Origin: Flavobacterium lacisediminis
Lineage (GTDB): Bacteria > Bacteroidota > Bacteroidia > Flavobacteriales > Flavobacteriaceae
Direction: 5' to 3'
NCBI RefSeq assembly: GCF_025909975.1
Contig: NZ_JAPCIO010000001.1
Location: forward strand, 310,001 to 374,000
Length of the DNA: 64,000 nt
A model generated the notes under the pieces. It was not told the origin of the DNA. It saw only the letters and a list, made by a program, of their open reading frames with translations, and made no database searches. The position numbers were made by a program, and so were the translations under genes. How positions within the stretch are numbered: the first letter of the stretch is position 1; the number at the start of each line of letters is the position of its first letter. This document shows positions 33,565 to 43,105 of this stretch, in pieces.

Positions 33565-34212
33565 ATGAGAAAATTAACTTTTATTATTTTATTGTTTTCA
33601 ACAGTTGCAATGGCGCAACGTGGTTTTAAAGACAGTAACAGAATTGGTATTGGAGCAGGTTTAACCCAATTGAATATTTTTACCGATAATTTTACAGTAA
33701 CACCCGAAACTGGTTGGATTGGTGGTTTAAGTGTTAGAGGAAACTATTATAACAATTGGCAAATGAGTTTTGGTATGTTTTTTACCGATAGTAATTTTTC
33801 TATTCCAACACAAAAAGGATTCATTCAAACACAAACGAATTTCAAAATGTCGGCGGTTCAAATTTATATTGTACCAAGTTATGTTGCTATACCTGACCAT
33901 TTGAATTTAGAATTTGGCCCAGTTTTACAAGTAAATGGTAAATTAGGAATTGATAAAGACGATGAAAACAATTTATTGTTAGATCAACCCGGTTTAATTG
34001 CCAAAGACATTTTAGATGTTTCGAAATTTAATGCGAATTTCTATGTAGGAATTAATGGTGGAGTTAAAAACGTAAGAGCAAGAATTGGTTACCAATACGG
34101 TTTAACGAATTTCTTTGGCAACTTAAAAAACAATGATAACGTAAAGTTACTTGATGAAAAAATGAAAGGAAATATTGGTTTAATTAGTGGTCAGATTACG
34201 ATATATTTGTAA
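33565..34212 (+). CDS. Outer-membrane beta-barrel protein
   Basis: 215 residues with signal peptide MRKLTFIILLFSTVAMAQ. The mature part alternates glycine/aromatic-rich strands (RIGIGAGLTQLNIF, GGLSVRGNYYNNWQMSFGMFF, ARIGYQYGLTNFFGNL), the pattern of small OmpW/PorT-like barrels annotated as porin-family proteins in Bacteroidetes. No specific ligand can be named. Confidence 0.72.
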   Translation: MRKLTFIILLFSTVAMAQRGFKDSNRIGIGAGLTQLNIFTDNFTVTPETGWIGGLSVRGNYYNNWQMSFGMFFTDSNFSIPTQKGFIQTQTNFKMSAVQIYIVPSYVAIPDHLNLEFGPVLQVNGKLGIDKDDENNLLLDQPGLIAKDILDVSKFNANFYVGINGGVKNVRARIGYQYGLTNFFGNLKNNDNVKLLDEKMKGNIGLISGQITIYL

Positions 34213-34252
34213 AATACTTACAAAAAGAAACTTTTTAAAAGCGCATATATTT

Positions 34253-34260
34253 TATATTTG
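34253..34260 (+). promoter_or_regulatory. Likely -7 box of the 34288 lipoprotein gene
   Basis: TATATTTG matches TAnnTTTG, 27 bp before the ATG. Confidence 0.5.
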
Positions 34261-34287
34261 CGCTTTCATATTTAAAATCTAATTCTT

Positions 34288-34782
34288 ATGAAGAAATTAA
34301 TATTATTACTATTTGTTGTAATTACTTTACAATCATGCTATTTTGCCAAAGCAAAGCAAATAAAAAAAATGAAAAAAGTTTATACTGTTGAAAATAATGC
34401 GATTCCTCCTCGTTTTGGCGTAAATAAAGATGAAGTATTAATTGTTATTTTAAAAGATAATAATCCTTATTATAACGGTTATGTAAAAAGAGCTGTTAAA
34501 AAGAATTATAAAGGAAACTATTTACTTGTAAAAGAATCAGAATTTTACAGCAATAAATTCTCAGATGTAGACAAATATAGATTTGTTTTTGATTTTTCAG
34601 AAGGTAGATCTTATTCTAATATGACAAATACGGGATATTCATCTGGAAGTTATAAAAGATTTTTTGTTAAAGATAGATTGCACAATAAGACATATCAAGT
34701 AATGGAAGATTTTAATTTTTTTGTAAAAGCAATGCATATTTATTTTGCGAACTTAGAATTAAAAAGAACAACTACAAATTAA
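34288..34782 (+). CDS. Predicted lipoprotein of unknown function
   Basis: 164 residues. Lipoprotein signal with lipobox LQSC (Cys17), then a basic, Tyr/Phe-rich soluble domain with no family I recognise. Lysine clusters follow the lipobox, unlike the acidic sequences tied to surface export, so it may stay in the periplasm. It has its own promoter box and terminator and is probably monocistronic. Confidence 0.6.
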   Translation: MKKLILLLFVVITLQSCYFAKAKQIKKMKKVYTVENNAIPPRFGVNKDEVLIVILKDNNPYYNGYVKRAVKKNYKGNYLLVKESEFYSNKFSDVDKYRFVFDFSEGRSYSNMTNTGYSSGSYKRFFVKDRLHNKTYQVMEDFNFFVKAMHIYFANLELKRTTTN

Positions 34783-34784
34783 AT

Positions 34785-34828
34785 TTATAAAAGAAAAGCC
34801 CTGAATTATCAGGGCTTTTCTTTTATAA
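34785..34828. terminator. Perfect 20-bp-arm bidirectional terminator
   Basis: Arms 34785-34804 and 34809-34828 are exact reverse complements around an ATTA loop, with a GCCCTGA/TCAGGGC core. The right arm covers the gltX stop codon. It ends both convergent genes. Confidence 0.9.
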
Positions 34829-36319
34829 ACTAGCAATCGCTTTTTCTATTCTCTTAACCGTTTCTTCTTTTCCTACCATTTCGATGATGTCGAATAAATG
34901 TGGTCCTTTTAGTGCGCCTACTAAACTTAATCGTAACGGTTGCATTACTTTCCCCATTCCAATTTCGTTAGCTGTCATCCATTCTTTTAATAAGGTTTCG
35001 ATGTTAACGGATGTAAAATCTTCTATTTTATTCAATTCAGAAATCACTTGTTGCATTAAACCTGGTGTTTCTTCTTTCCAGTTTTTAGCTGCTTTTTCGT
35101 CGTATGATGTTGGCGCTTCAAAGAAATAATCGGCTAAATCCCAAAACTCATTCACAAAATGCGCTCTTTCTTTAATTAAAGAAACCACTTTTACCAAATC
35201 AAGAGAAGTTGAGATTTCTTTTTTATCTAAAATAGTTTTAAAGCTTTCCGCTAAACTTGCATCACTTTGCTTTTGTAAATACTGATGATTGAACCATTTG
35301 TTTTTCTCAGGGTCAAACTTCGCTCCTGCTTTGTGAATTCGGTTTAAATCAAATTTTTCTACCAATTCTTCTAATGAGAAAATCTCTTGTTCAGTTCCGT
35401 CATTCCAACCTAATAAAGCTAAAAAGTTGATAACCGCTTCTGGGAAAAATCCGTTTTCTCTATAACCTGATGAAGTTCCTTCTTCTGTTTTCCATTCCAA
35501 AGGAAATACTGGGAATCCCATTTTATCACCATCACGTTTTGATAATTTTCCATTTCCAATTGGTTTTAAAATCAATGGTAAATGCGCAAATTCTGGAGCA
35601 TTCCAACCAAATGCTTTGTATAATAAAACGTGTAATGGCATTGATGGTAACCATTCTTCACCACGAATTACATGCGAAGTTTCCATCAAATGGTCATCCA
35701 CAATATTCGCTAAATGATACGTTGGCATTCCATCTGATTTGAACAAAACTTTATCGTCTAATAAATTGGTATCAAATTTAATATCGCCACGAATGATGTC
35801 TTTTAATTCTAAAATTTCATTCACAGGTGTTTTAAAACGGATGACATAGTGTTCTCCATTTGCAATTCGTTCTTCAACTTTTTCACGTGAAACCGTCAAC
35901 GAGTTATCCAATTGTTCTCTAACTGAATGATTATAAATAAACGTATTTCCATTTGCTTCAGCTTCTTTACGCATTGCATCTAAACTCTCAGCTGTATCAA
36001 AAGCATAATACGCCCAACCTGAATTAATCAATTGATCCGCATATTGTTGGTACATCGCTTTGCGTTCGCTTTGACGATAAGGTCCAAATTTTTCATTCTT
36101 TCCAACGGTTTCTTCTGGCGCAATTCCTAACCATTCTAAAGCTTCAAAAATATAAGCTTCTGCTCCTGGAACAAAACGCGTTTGATCGGTATCTTCAATT
36201 CGTAAATAGAAAGTACCACCGTGTTTTTTGGCAAATAAATAATTGAATAAAGCGGTACGAACACCACCAATATGCAAAGGTCCAGTTGGACTAGGTGCAA
36301 ATCTTACTCTTACTGACAT
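34823..36319 (-). CDS. gltX: Glutamyl-tRNA synthetase
   Basis: 498 residues. HIGH motif in PTGPLHIGGVRTALFNYLFA, EDTDQTRFVPG, KMSKS in KPIGNGKLSKRDGD, and a C-terminal helical anticodon-binding domain. It charges tRNA-Glu and supplies glutamyl-tRNA for tetrapyrrole synthesis if that route is used. The minus-strand -7 box lies at 36337-36344. Confidence 0.95.
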   Translation of the reverse strand: MSVRVRFAPSPTGPLHIGGVRTALFNYLFAKKHGGTFYLRIEDTDQTRFVPGAEAYIFEALEWLGIAPEETVGKNEKFGPYRQSERKAMYQQYADQLINSGWAYYAFDTAESLDAMRKEAEANGNTFIYNHSVREQLDNSLTVSREKVEERIANGEHYVIRFKTPVNEILELKDIIRGDIKFDTNLLDDKVLFKSDGMPTYHLANIVDDHLMETSHVIRGEEWLPSMPLHVLLYKAFGWNAPEFAHLPLILKPIGNGKLSKRDGDKMGFPVFPLEWKTEEGTSSGYRENGFFPEAVINFLALLGWNDGTEQEIFSLEELVEKFDLNRIHKAGAKFDPEKNKWFNHQYLQKQSDASLAESFKTILDKKEISTSLDLVKVVSLIKERAHFVNEFWDLADYFFEAPTSYDEKAAKNWKEETPGLMQQVISELNKIEDFTSVNIETLLKEWMTANEIGMGKVMQPLRLSLVGALKGPHLFDIIEMVGKEETVKRIEKAIASL

Positions 36320-36336
36320 TTCATTAAATTTTGTGC

Positions 36337-36344
36337 AAAGATAC
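36337..36344 (-). promoter_or_regulatory. Likely -7 box of gltX
   Basis: Minus strand TATCTTTG (TAnnTTTG), 18 bp upstream of the gltX ATG, in the 176-bp gap shared with the DUF4175 gene. Nothing else is recognisable in that gap. Confidence 0.45.
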
Positions 36345-36495
36345 GATTACAAATTAGAAGTAAGAATTTAGAATTTAGAAAATCTTATGGTTATTAACAA
36401 TCCTATTCTGTAAATGTTAAGTTTCACTAAAAACCTATTGACTAATCTCACAAGATGTTGTAATTTTATCGGTTATAAACAGTATATCAACAATC

Positions 36496-39400
36496 TTGGA
36501 AGCAAAAAGCATTATTTTCGATAAGCTCGAAGGGTTTATCAAGAAGTTTTACACCAACGAACTGATAAAAGGAGTCATTCTTTTCATCGGATTGGGCTTG
36601 TTGTATTTCATTTTTACCTTATTGATTGAATACTTTTTATGGTTATCCACCTCCGGAAGAACTATTTTGTTTTGGTTGTTCGTTGGCGTAGAATCGTTTT
36701 TATTGTTTCGATTCATTGCTTTTCCACTGTTTAAATTATTCAAATTACAACAAGGAATCAATTACGAACAAGCGTCAGCCATCATCGGAAATCACTTTTC
36801 GGAAGTGCAAGATAAATTGTTGAACTTTTTACAATTGGCAAATCAAAGTCAAACTTCGGAATTATTAGCGGCTTCTATCGAACAAAAAGCAGCTTCGTTA
36901 CAACCGATTCCGTTTTCGAATGCGGTGAATTTTGCTAAGAACAAAAAGTTTTTGCCTTATGCGATTGTTCCAATTCTATTATTGATACTTTTTTTCGTTA
37001 CTGGAAATTCCGAAATCATTTCGAATAGTTTTGCTCGTGTAGTGAATTATGAAACGAAATATGCTCCGCCTGCTCCTTTTGAATTTGTAGTATTGAATAA
37101 ATCATTAACCGCACAACAGAATTCTGATTTTGTACTACAAGTGAAAACACAAGGAAAAGTGATACCTGAAAATATTGCTATTCAAATTGGTGATGAAGAA
37201 TATTTTTTACAAACCACAAAACCAGGAGTTTTTGAATATACGTTTTCTAAATTGTCAAAAGATGTTACTTTTTCGCTTTTAGCGAATGGATTAAATTCGA
37301 AAGAGTATCAGATTAATGTGGTAGATGTTCCAACGATTGCCAACTTTGAAATGGTCTTGCAATATCCTTCCTATTTAGGTAAAAAATCTGAAGTGATTCA
37401 AGGAACTGGAAACGCTGTAGTTCCTGTAGGTACGGTTGTAACTTGGAGAATTAATGCTTTGGCAACTGATAAAGTAAGTTTCAAAACGAATAATCAAGTG
37501 AGTGTTTTTGCTTCTAAGGAAAATAACTTTTCGCTTTCAAGAAGAATATCGGATAATTTAAGTTACGAAGTAATTACATCGAATAGAAACATCAACGAGT
37601 TTGAAAAGTTGTCTTATCAAATTGCAACGATTAAAGATCAATATCCAACCATTTCGGTTCAAATTGCACCTGATTCATTAAAGTTAAAATCGAAAATGAT
37701 GATTGGACAAGTTGCCGATGATCATGGTTTATCGAAGTTACAAGTTGTTTTTTATCCAAAAGGAAATCCTTCTGCAACTCGAAAAGCGAATTTAGCGATT
37801 AACAAACAAGCGGTTGATCAATTTATTTATTCGTTTCCTAATGGTTTATCAATTGAAGAAGGTGTAAATTACGAATATTACTTTGAAGTATTTGATAATG
37901 ATGTAGTTAACAATTATAAAAGCACAAAATCATCTGTTTTTCTTCATTATGAATTGACTGAAGACCAAAAAGAAGACAAACAATTGCAAGAGCAGAATGA
38001 AAACATCAATAGTTTAGAAAAATCGCTTCAAAATCAAGAGAAGCAAATTTCGGAATTGGATAAACTTCAAAAAATGAATAAAGAGAAATCTAGTTTAGAT
38101 TTCAAAGATCAAAAGAAAGTCGAAGATTTTATCAATCGTCAAAAACAACAAGACGAAATGATGAAAGAATTTACTAAAAAGTTAACCGAGAATTTGGAAG
38201 AATTCAATCCAAAATCACAAGATAAAGACAAAGAAGAATTATTACGCCGTTTAGAAGAAGCTGAAAAGCAAGCAGAGAAAAATGAAAAACTTTTAAAAGA
38301 ACTTGAAGAGCTTTCTAAGAAATTAGAGAAAGAGCAATTGTTTGATAAAGCTGATAAACTAAAACAAAATGCAAAAAATCAACAACAGAATTTAGAACAG
38401 TTAGTTGAATTGACGAAACGTTTTTATGTGGAACAAAAGGCGGAACAAATCGTAGATAAATTAGACAAGCTTGCTGAGAAGGAAGAAAAATTAGCTGATG
38501 ACACTAAAGAAAATAACAAGGAAAATCAAGACGCTATCAATAATGAGTTTGAAGATATTAAGAAAGAACTTGAAGAATTAGATAAAGAAAATAAAGAATT
38601 AAAAGCTCCGAAGGATATTCCTAATGATAAGAATGAACAAGAGGATGTAAAAAAAGACATGGAAAAAGCTTCTGATGAATTGCAAAAGCAAAACCAACAG
38701 AAAGCAAAACCGAAGCAAAAATCGGCAGCCGCTAAGATGAAACAGATGAGTCAGAAAATGGCTCAATCTATGCAATCGGGTGAAATGGAACAAATGCAAG
38801 AAGACGCTAAATTACTTCGTCAGATTCTAGATAATTTATTAGCTTTTTCATTCGACGAAGAGAGTTTAATTAAGACTACAAATTCATCTCAAGTTCGTTC
38901 TTTGCAATTGAATAAAGTATTAAAAAAGCAACAAGATTTAAAATTACAATTCAAACACGTTGACGATAGTTTGTTTGCTGTTGCTTTACGTAATCCAAAA
39001 ATTACTGAAACGATTCTAAATGAAGTTGGTGAAATCCATTATAATTTAGACAAGACTTTAGAAACATTAGCGGATAATAATATTCAGAAAGGAGCTTCAC
39101 ATCAACAATACGTTTTAACCTCTGCCAATCGTTTAGCGGATTATTTAAGTAATGTTCAAAGTGAAATGAATATGGAAATGCAAGGTCAAGGTTCCGGAAA
39201 AGGAAAACCAAAACCGGGACAAGGCAAAGGTGGAATGCAACTTCCAGATATCATCAAACAACAAGAAGGCCTTGGTGAGAAAATGAAAGATGGAATGAAA
39301 CCTGGCGACAAACCGGGAGTTAAGCCAGGTGAAAAACCCGGTCAAGGAAAACAAAAGGGACAATCTGGTGAGAATGGTGAAGATGGAGAAAACGGTTCTG

Positions 39401-39813
39401 AAGGAAATGCAGGTAAAGTATTAGAAATTTTGAAAGAGCAAAGACAGTTGCGTGATGCTTTACAAAAAGCATTAGAAAAAGAAGGTATGACAGGTCAAGG
39501 GCAGAATGCTTTGAATCAAATGAAAGATATCGAAAAACAACTAATTAATAAAGGTTTTAAAAACGAGACCTTGCAAAAGATGTTGAATTTAAAACACGAA
39601 CTTTTAAAATTAGATAAAGCGATTCAGCAACAAGGAGAAGATACTAAACGTCAATCTAAAACGAATGACAAAAACTATAATGGTAACACTACTCCACTTT
39701 CAAAGGAATTAAAAGAATATCTGAATAGTGTTGAAATATTAAACAGACAAAGCTTACCTTTGCAACCCAATTTTAACCAGAAGGTTCAAAACTATTTTAA
39801 AAGCAATGATTAG
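36496..39813 (+). CDS. DUF4175 family giant membrane-anchored coiled-coil protein
   Basis: 1105 residues from a TTG start. Three membrane helices (about 22-42, 52-75, 152-170), then periplasmic beta-rich domains (200-500). A very long coiled coil rich in Glu, Lys and Gln follows (about 495-770), then a Gly/Pro/Lys low-complexity stretch (~905-965) and a helical C-terminus. This layout matches Bacteroidetes DUF4175 proteins. Function unknown; size and membrane anchoring suggest a scaffold in the envelope. It overlaps ybeY by 8 bp. The next genes are housekeeping. Confidence 0.8.
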   Translation: MEAKSIIFDKLEGFIKKFYTNELIKGVILFIGLGLLYFIFTLLIEYFLWLSTSGRTILFWLFVGVESFLLFRFIAFPLFKLFKLQQGINYEQASAIIGNHFSEVQDKLLNFLQLANQSQTSELLAASIEQKAASLQPIPFSNAVNFAKNKKFLPYAIVPILLLILFFVTGNSEIISNSFARVVNYETKYAPPAPFEFVVLNKSLTAQQNSDFVLQVKTQGKVIPENIAIQIGDEEYFLQTTKPGVFEYTFSKLSKDVTFSLLANGLNSKEYQINVVDVPTIANFEMVLQYPSYLGKKSEVIQGTGNAVVPVGTVVTWRINALATDKVSFKTNNQVSVFASKENNFSLSRRISDNLSYEVITSNRNINEFEKLSYQIATIKDQYPTISVQIAPDSLKLKSKMMIGQVADDHGLSKLQVVFYPKGNPSATRKANLAINKQAVDQFIYSFPNGLSIEEGVNYEYYFEVFDNDVVNNYKSTKSSVFLHYELTEDQKEDKQLQEQNENINSLEKSLQNQEKQISELDKLQKMNKEKSSLDFKDQKKVEDFINRQKQQDEMMKEFTKKLTENLEEFNPKSQDKDKEELLRRLEEAEKQAEKNEKLLKELEELSKKLEKEQLFDKADKLKQNAKNQQQNLEQLVELTKRFYVEQKAEQIVDKLDKLAEKEEKLADDTKENNKENQDAINNEFEDIKKELEELDKENKELKAPKDIPNDKNEQEDVKKDMEKASDELQKQNQQKAKPKQKSAAAKMKQMSQKMAQSMQSGEMEQMQEDAKLLRQILDNLLAFSFDEESLIKTTNSSQVRSLQLNKVLKKQQDLKLQFKHVDDSLFAVALRNPKITETILNEVGEIHYNLDKTLETLADNNIQKGASHQQYVLTSANRLADYLSNVQSEMNMEMQGQGSGKGKPKPGQGKGGMQLPDIIKQQEGLGEKMKDGMKPGDKPGVKPGEKPGQGKQKGQSGENGEDGENGSEGNAGKVLEILKEQRQLRDALQKALEKEGMTGQGQNALNQMKDIEKQLINKGFKNETLQKMLNLKHELLKLDKAIQQQGEDTKRQSKTNDKNYNGNTTPLSKELKEYLNSVEILNRQSLPLQPNFNQKVQNYFKSND

Positions 39814-40225
39814 TTTTAATTACGAAACAGATTTCGAACTCGACAACGAAGAGCAATATGAAGATTGGATTTCCCGTATTATTGAATCCGAAGGATTTGA
39901 TGAAGGTGAAATCAATTATATCTTTTGTGATGACGAATACCTACATAAAATCAATGTAGAATACCTTGATCACGATACTTTAACGGATATTATTAGCTTT
40001 GATTACACAGTAGGAAATTTAATACAAGGTGATATTTTCGTTTCAGTGGAACGAGTAAAGGATAATGCTAATGATTTTAATGTTTCTTTTGAAGATGAAT
40101 TAAAACGTGTATTATCACATGGTGTTTTACACTATTGTGGTTACAAAGATAAATCTCCAAAAGACGAAGCTTTAATGCGTTCGAAAGAAGAAGAAAAAAT
40201 GCAAATGTTTCACGTGGAACATTAA
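39806..40225 (+). CDS. ybeY: rRNA maturation endoribonuclease YbeY
   Basis: 139 residues with the metal site HGVLHYCGYKDK, the Bacteroidetes form of HGxLHLxGYDH in which the last His is replaced. FLYINVEYLDHDTLTDIISFDY-like strands precede it. YbeY acts in 16S rRNA 3' maturation and ribosome quality control. It starts inside the DUF4175 stop region. Its last codons (MFHVEH-stop) are encoded by a parS-like 16-mer, so the C-terminal residues are set by the DNA site. Confidence 0.9.
   Translation: MISFNYETDFELDNEEQYEDWISRIIESEGFDEGEINYIFCDDEYLHKINVEYLDHDTLTDIISFDYTVGNLIQGDIFVSVERVKDNANDFNVSFEDELKRVLSHGVLHYCGYKDKSPKDEALMRSKEEEKMQMFHVEH
40206..40221. other. parS-like centromere site 1 (inside ybeY 3' end)
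   Basis: TGTTTCACGTGGAACA is the exact reverse complement of the parS consensus TGTTCCACGTGAAACA bound by ParB. It lies in the coding end of ybeY. Confidence 0.9.
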
Positions 40226-40250
40226 GCTTATAAACTAGAATTTTTTTAAA

Positions 40251-40266
40251 TGTTTCACGTGGAACA
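40251..40266. other. parS-like centromere site 2 (ybeY-mnmG gap)
   Basis: A second exact TGTTTCACGTGGAACA, 45 bp after site 1, in the non-coding gap before mnmG. Confidence 0.92.
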
Positions 40267-40281
40267 TAATATTTATAGAAG

Positions 40282-42153
40282 ATGTTTTTAAATCAATATG
40301 ATGTAATTGTTGTGGGTGCTGGTCACGCTGGTTGTGAAGCTGCTGCTGCTGCTGCCAACATGGGGTGCTCTACGCTTTTGGTGACAATGAATCTTCAAAA
40401 CATTGCACAGATGTCGTGTAATCCTGCTATGGGAGGAATTGCAAAAGGACAAATTGTGCGTGAGATTGATGCCTTGGGTGGGTACTCTGGAATTGTTTCT
40501 GACAAGACCGCAATCCAATTCAAGATGTTGAATAAATCAAAAGGACCTGCGATGTGGTCGCCAAGAGTACAATCGGATAGAATGCGTTTTTCCGACGAAT
40601 GGAGAACTATGTTGGAGAATACTCCGAATTTGGATTTCTACCAAGAAATGGTGGCTGGAATTTTAGCAGAGAATGGAAAGATTGTAGGGGTGAAAACTTC
40701 ACTTGGAGTGGAAATCAAAGCAAAGTCAGTTGTGTTGACAAACGGAACTTTTTTAAATGGTTTGATTCATATTGGTGACAAACAATTTGGTGGTGGTCGC
40801 GCAGGAGAAAGTGCTTCTTTCGGAATCACAGAAGATTTAGTAAAATTAGGTTTCGAATCGGGAAGAATGAAAACTGGAACACCTCCACGAGTAGATGGTC
40901 GTTCTTTGGATTTTTCTAAAATGACAGAACAACCTGGCGATGATGTTCCAGAAAAGTTTTCGTATTCGAATTTGACCGCTCCATTAAAAACACAACGTTC
41001 TTGTTGGATGTCGTATACTTCATTAGAAGTGCACGATATTTTACGTGAAGGTTTTGATAGAAGTCCAATGTTCAACGGAAGAATTAAAAGTTTAGGTCCG
41101 AGATATTGTCCTTCGATTGAAGATAAGATTAATCGTTTTGCAGATAAAGAGCGTCATCAACTTTTTGTTGAACCAGAAGGTTGGACAACTTGTGAATATT
41201 ATATCAACGGATTCTCAACTTCGTTACCAGAAGATGTTCAGTTCAAAGCTTTACGTTCGGTAGCCGGATTCGAGAATGTGAAATTTTTCAGACCTGGTTA
41301 TGCTATTGAATACGATTACTTTCCTCCTACGCAATTACAACACACCTTAGAAACTAAATTAGTTGAAGGTTTGTATTTCGCTGGACAAATAAATGGAACA
41401 ACTGGTTACGAAGAAGCAGCATCTCAAGGTTTAATGGCTGGAATAAATGCAGCTTTAAAAGTTCAGAATAGAGAACCGTTTATCCTTAAAAGAGATGAAG
41501 CGTATATTGGAGTTTTAATTGACGACTTAATTACTAAAGGCACAGAAGAACCATATCGTATGTTTACTTCGCGTGCCGAATACAGAACCTTATTGCGTCA
41601 AGATAATGCAGATTTTAGATTAACGCCAAAAGCATTTGAAATTGGTTTAGCTAAAGAAGAGCGTATGATTCGTATGGAACAAAAATTCTCTCAATCAGAT
41701 GCGATGGTGAATTTCTTCAAAGAAACAAGCTTAAAACCTGAAGAAGCAAATCCTATATTAGAAGCCAAAGGTTCTGCACCAATGAGTCAACCTGATAAAA
41801 TGTTTAAAGTGTTTTCTCGTCCACAATTGGATTTGGAAGATTTTAGAAAATTTAAAAAAGTAGCAGCTTATATTGAAGAACACGATTTAGATCAAGAAGT
41901 AGTTGAGCAAGCCGAAATCCAAGTGAAGTATTCTGGTTATATCGAAAAGGAAAAAAATAATGCTGATAAACTAACTCGTTTAGAAGACATGGTTATTCCA
42001 GATAATTTCAATTTCGATAAAATCCAATCGATTTCAATTGAAGCCAAACAAAAATTAAATAAAATTCGACCAAGAACTATCGCACAAGCATCTCGTATTA
42101 GTGGAGTTTCGCCAAGTGATATTTCGGTGTTGTTAATATACATGGGTAGATAA
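40282..42153 (+). CDS. mnmG: tRNA uridine-5-carboxymethylaminomethyl modification enzyme MnmG (GidA)
   Basis: 623 residues. FAD-binding GAGHAGCEAAAAAA near residue 12, GGRAGESASFGITEDL, GTPPRVDGRSLDF, and a C-terminal MnmE-interacting helical domain (RPRTIAQASRISGVSPSDISVLL). With MnmE it makes cmnm5U34 in tRNAs. Three parS-like sites flank it. In many bacteria gidA lies near the origin. Confidence 0.95.
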   Translation: MFLNQYDVIVVGAGHAGCEAAAAAANMGCSTLLVTMNLQNIAQMSCNPAMGGIAKGQIVREIDALGGYSGIVSDKTAIQFKMLNKSKGPAMWSPRVQSDRMRFSDEWRTMLENTPNLDFYQEMVAGILAENGKIVGVKTSLGVEIKAKSVVLTNGTFLNGLIHIGDKQFGGGRAGESASFGITEDLVKLGFESGRMKTGTPPRVDGRSLDFSKMTEQPGDDVPEKFSYSNLTAPLKTQRSCWMSYTSLEVHDILREGFDRSPMFNGRIKSLGPRYCPSIEDKINRFADKERHQLFVEPEGWTTCEYYINGFSTSLPEDVQFKALRSVAGFENVKFFRPGYAIEYDYFPPTQLQHTLETKLVEGLYFAGQINGTTGYEEAASQGLMAGINAALKVQNREPFILKRDEAYIGVLIDDLITKGTEEPYRMFTSRAEYRTLLRQDNADFRLTPKAFEIGLAKEERMIRMEQKFSQSDAMVNFFKETSLKPEEANPILEAKGSAPMSQPDKMFKVFSRPQLDLEDFRKFKKVAAYIEEHDLDQEVVEQAEIQVKYSGYIEKEKNNADKLTRLEDMVIPDNFNFDKIQSISIEAKQKLNKIRPRTIAQASRISGVSPSDISVLLIYMGR

Positions 42154-42158
42154 GAAAG

Positions 42159-42187
42159 TGTTCAGTGTTCAGTTTTTAGTGTTCAGT
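42159..42187. repeat. TTCAGT microrepeat after mnmG
   Basis: GTGTTCAG/TGTTCAGT units repeat three times within 29 bp. Similar in style to the CAGT-rich repeat at 27948-28048. Confidence 0.5.
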
Positions 42188-42192
42188 AAAAA

Positions 42193-42208
42193 TGTTTCAC
42201 GTGAAACA
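42193..42208. other. parS-like centromere site 3 (after mnmG)
   Basis: TGTTTCACGTGAAACA, a perfect 16-bp palindrome that is one base from the consensus of the other two sites. Confidence 0.9.
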
Positions 42209-42256
42209 ACGCCGTCAACCCTATTAAAATAAGCCTTTCGCATAAAAATATAATAA

Positions 42257-43105
42257 ATGAATTTTTTAGAAGATAAAAGTTTTATTACCGTTAAAGATTT
42301 TTCAGTTTCTGGAGAATCTTTTTCCTTGTTGTTAAATGAAGAATATCAAATCTTAAAAACGCATCCGCAACCTACTTTAGATAAATTAGGTTCGTATTAC
42401 GAATTTGAAGATTATATTTCTCACACCGATGGAAAACGTACGCTATTTGAAAAAATGTATCATTTCATCAAAAGAAAAGCCATTCGCGATAAAGTTAGTT
42501 TGATTAATTCACACCAACCTTTGAAAGGAAGAATTCTAGATATTGGTGCTGGAACAGGAGATTTCCTTTTGGAATGTAAAAATCAGAATTGGGAAATCTT
42601 AGGAATTGAGCCTAATGATAAAGCAAAAGGAATTGCTGTTGGAAAAGGAATTAAATTTGGCGATACGATTGAAAAGTTAGAAAGTAATTCATTTGATGTG
42701 ATTACCATGTGGCACGTTTTAGAACACGTTCCAGATGTTGAACATCAAGTTGCAGAATTAAAACGTTTGTTGAAACCTTCTGGAACCATTATTATTGCCG
42801 TTCCAAATTTTAAATCGTACGATGCAAATCATTATAAAGAGTTTTGGGCCGCTTATGATGTGCCAAGACATTTGTGGCATTTTTCAAAAACAGCTATCGA
42901 AAAATTATTCGACAAGCAAAATATGAATTTAGAAGATATTAAACCAATGTGCTTTGATAGTTTTTATGTGTCACTTTTATCAGAAAAATATAAAACTGGT
43001 AAAATGAATTTCATTTCTGGATTTTTTATCGGTTTGATCTCAAATGTGTCGGGATTCTTTAAAAAGGAGTTTTCATCGCATATTTACGTGCTAAAAAACA
43101 AGTAA
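42257..43105 (+). CDS. Class I SAM-dependent methyltransferase
   Basis: 282 residues. SAM-binding motif I GRILDIGAGTGDFLLE (about 93-108), then MWHVLEHVPDVEHQVAELKRLLKPSGTIIIAVPNF typical of Methyltransf_11/23-type enzymes; a C-terminal aromatic-rich part follows. The N-terminal FSVSGESFSLLLNEEY region resembles methyltransferases acting on glycan or lipid intermediates in Bacteroidetes, but the substrate is unknown. It follows mnmG and parS site 3. Confidence 0.82.
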   Translation: MNFLEDKSFITVKDFSVSGESFSLLLNEEYQILKTHPQPTLDKLGSYYEFEDYISHTDGKRTLFEKMYHFIKRKAIRDKVSLINSHQPLKGRILDIGAGTGDFLLECKNQNWEILGIEPNDKAKGIAVGKGIKFGDTIEKLESNSFDVITMWHVLEHVPDVEHQVAELKRLLKPSGTIIIAVPNFKSYDANHYKEFWAAYDVPRHLWHFSKTAIEKLFDKQNMNLEDIKPMCFDSFYVSLLSEKYKTGKMNFISGFFIGLISNVSGFFKKEFSSHIYVLKNK

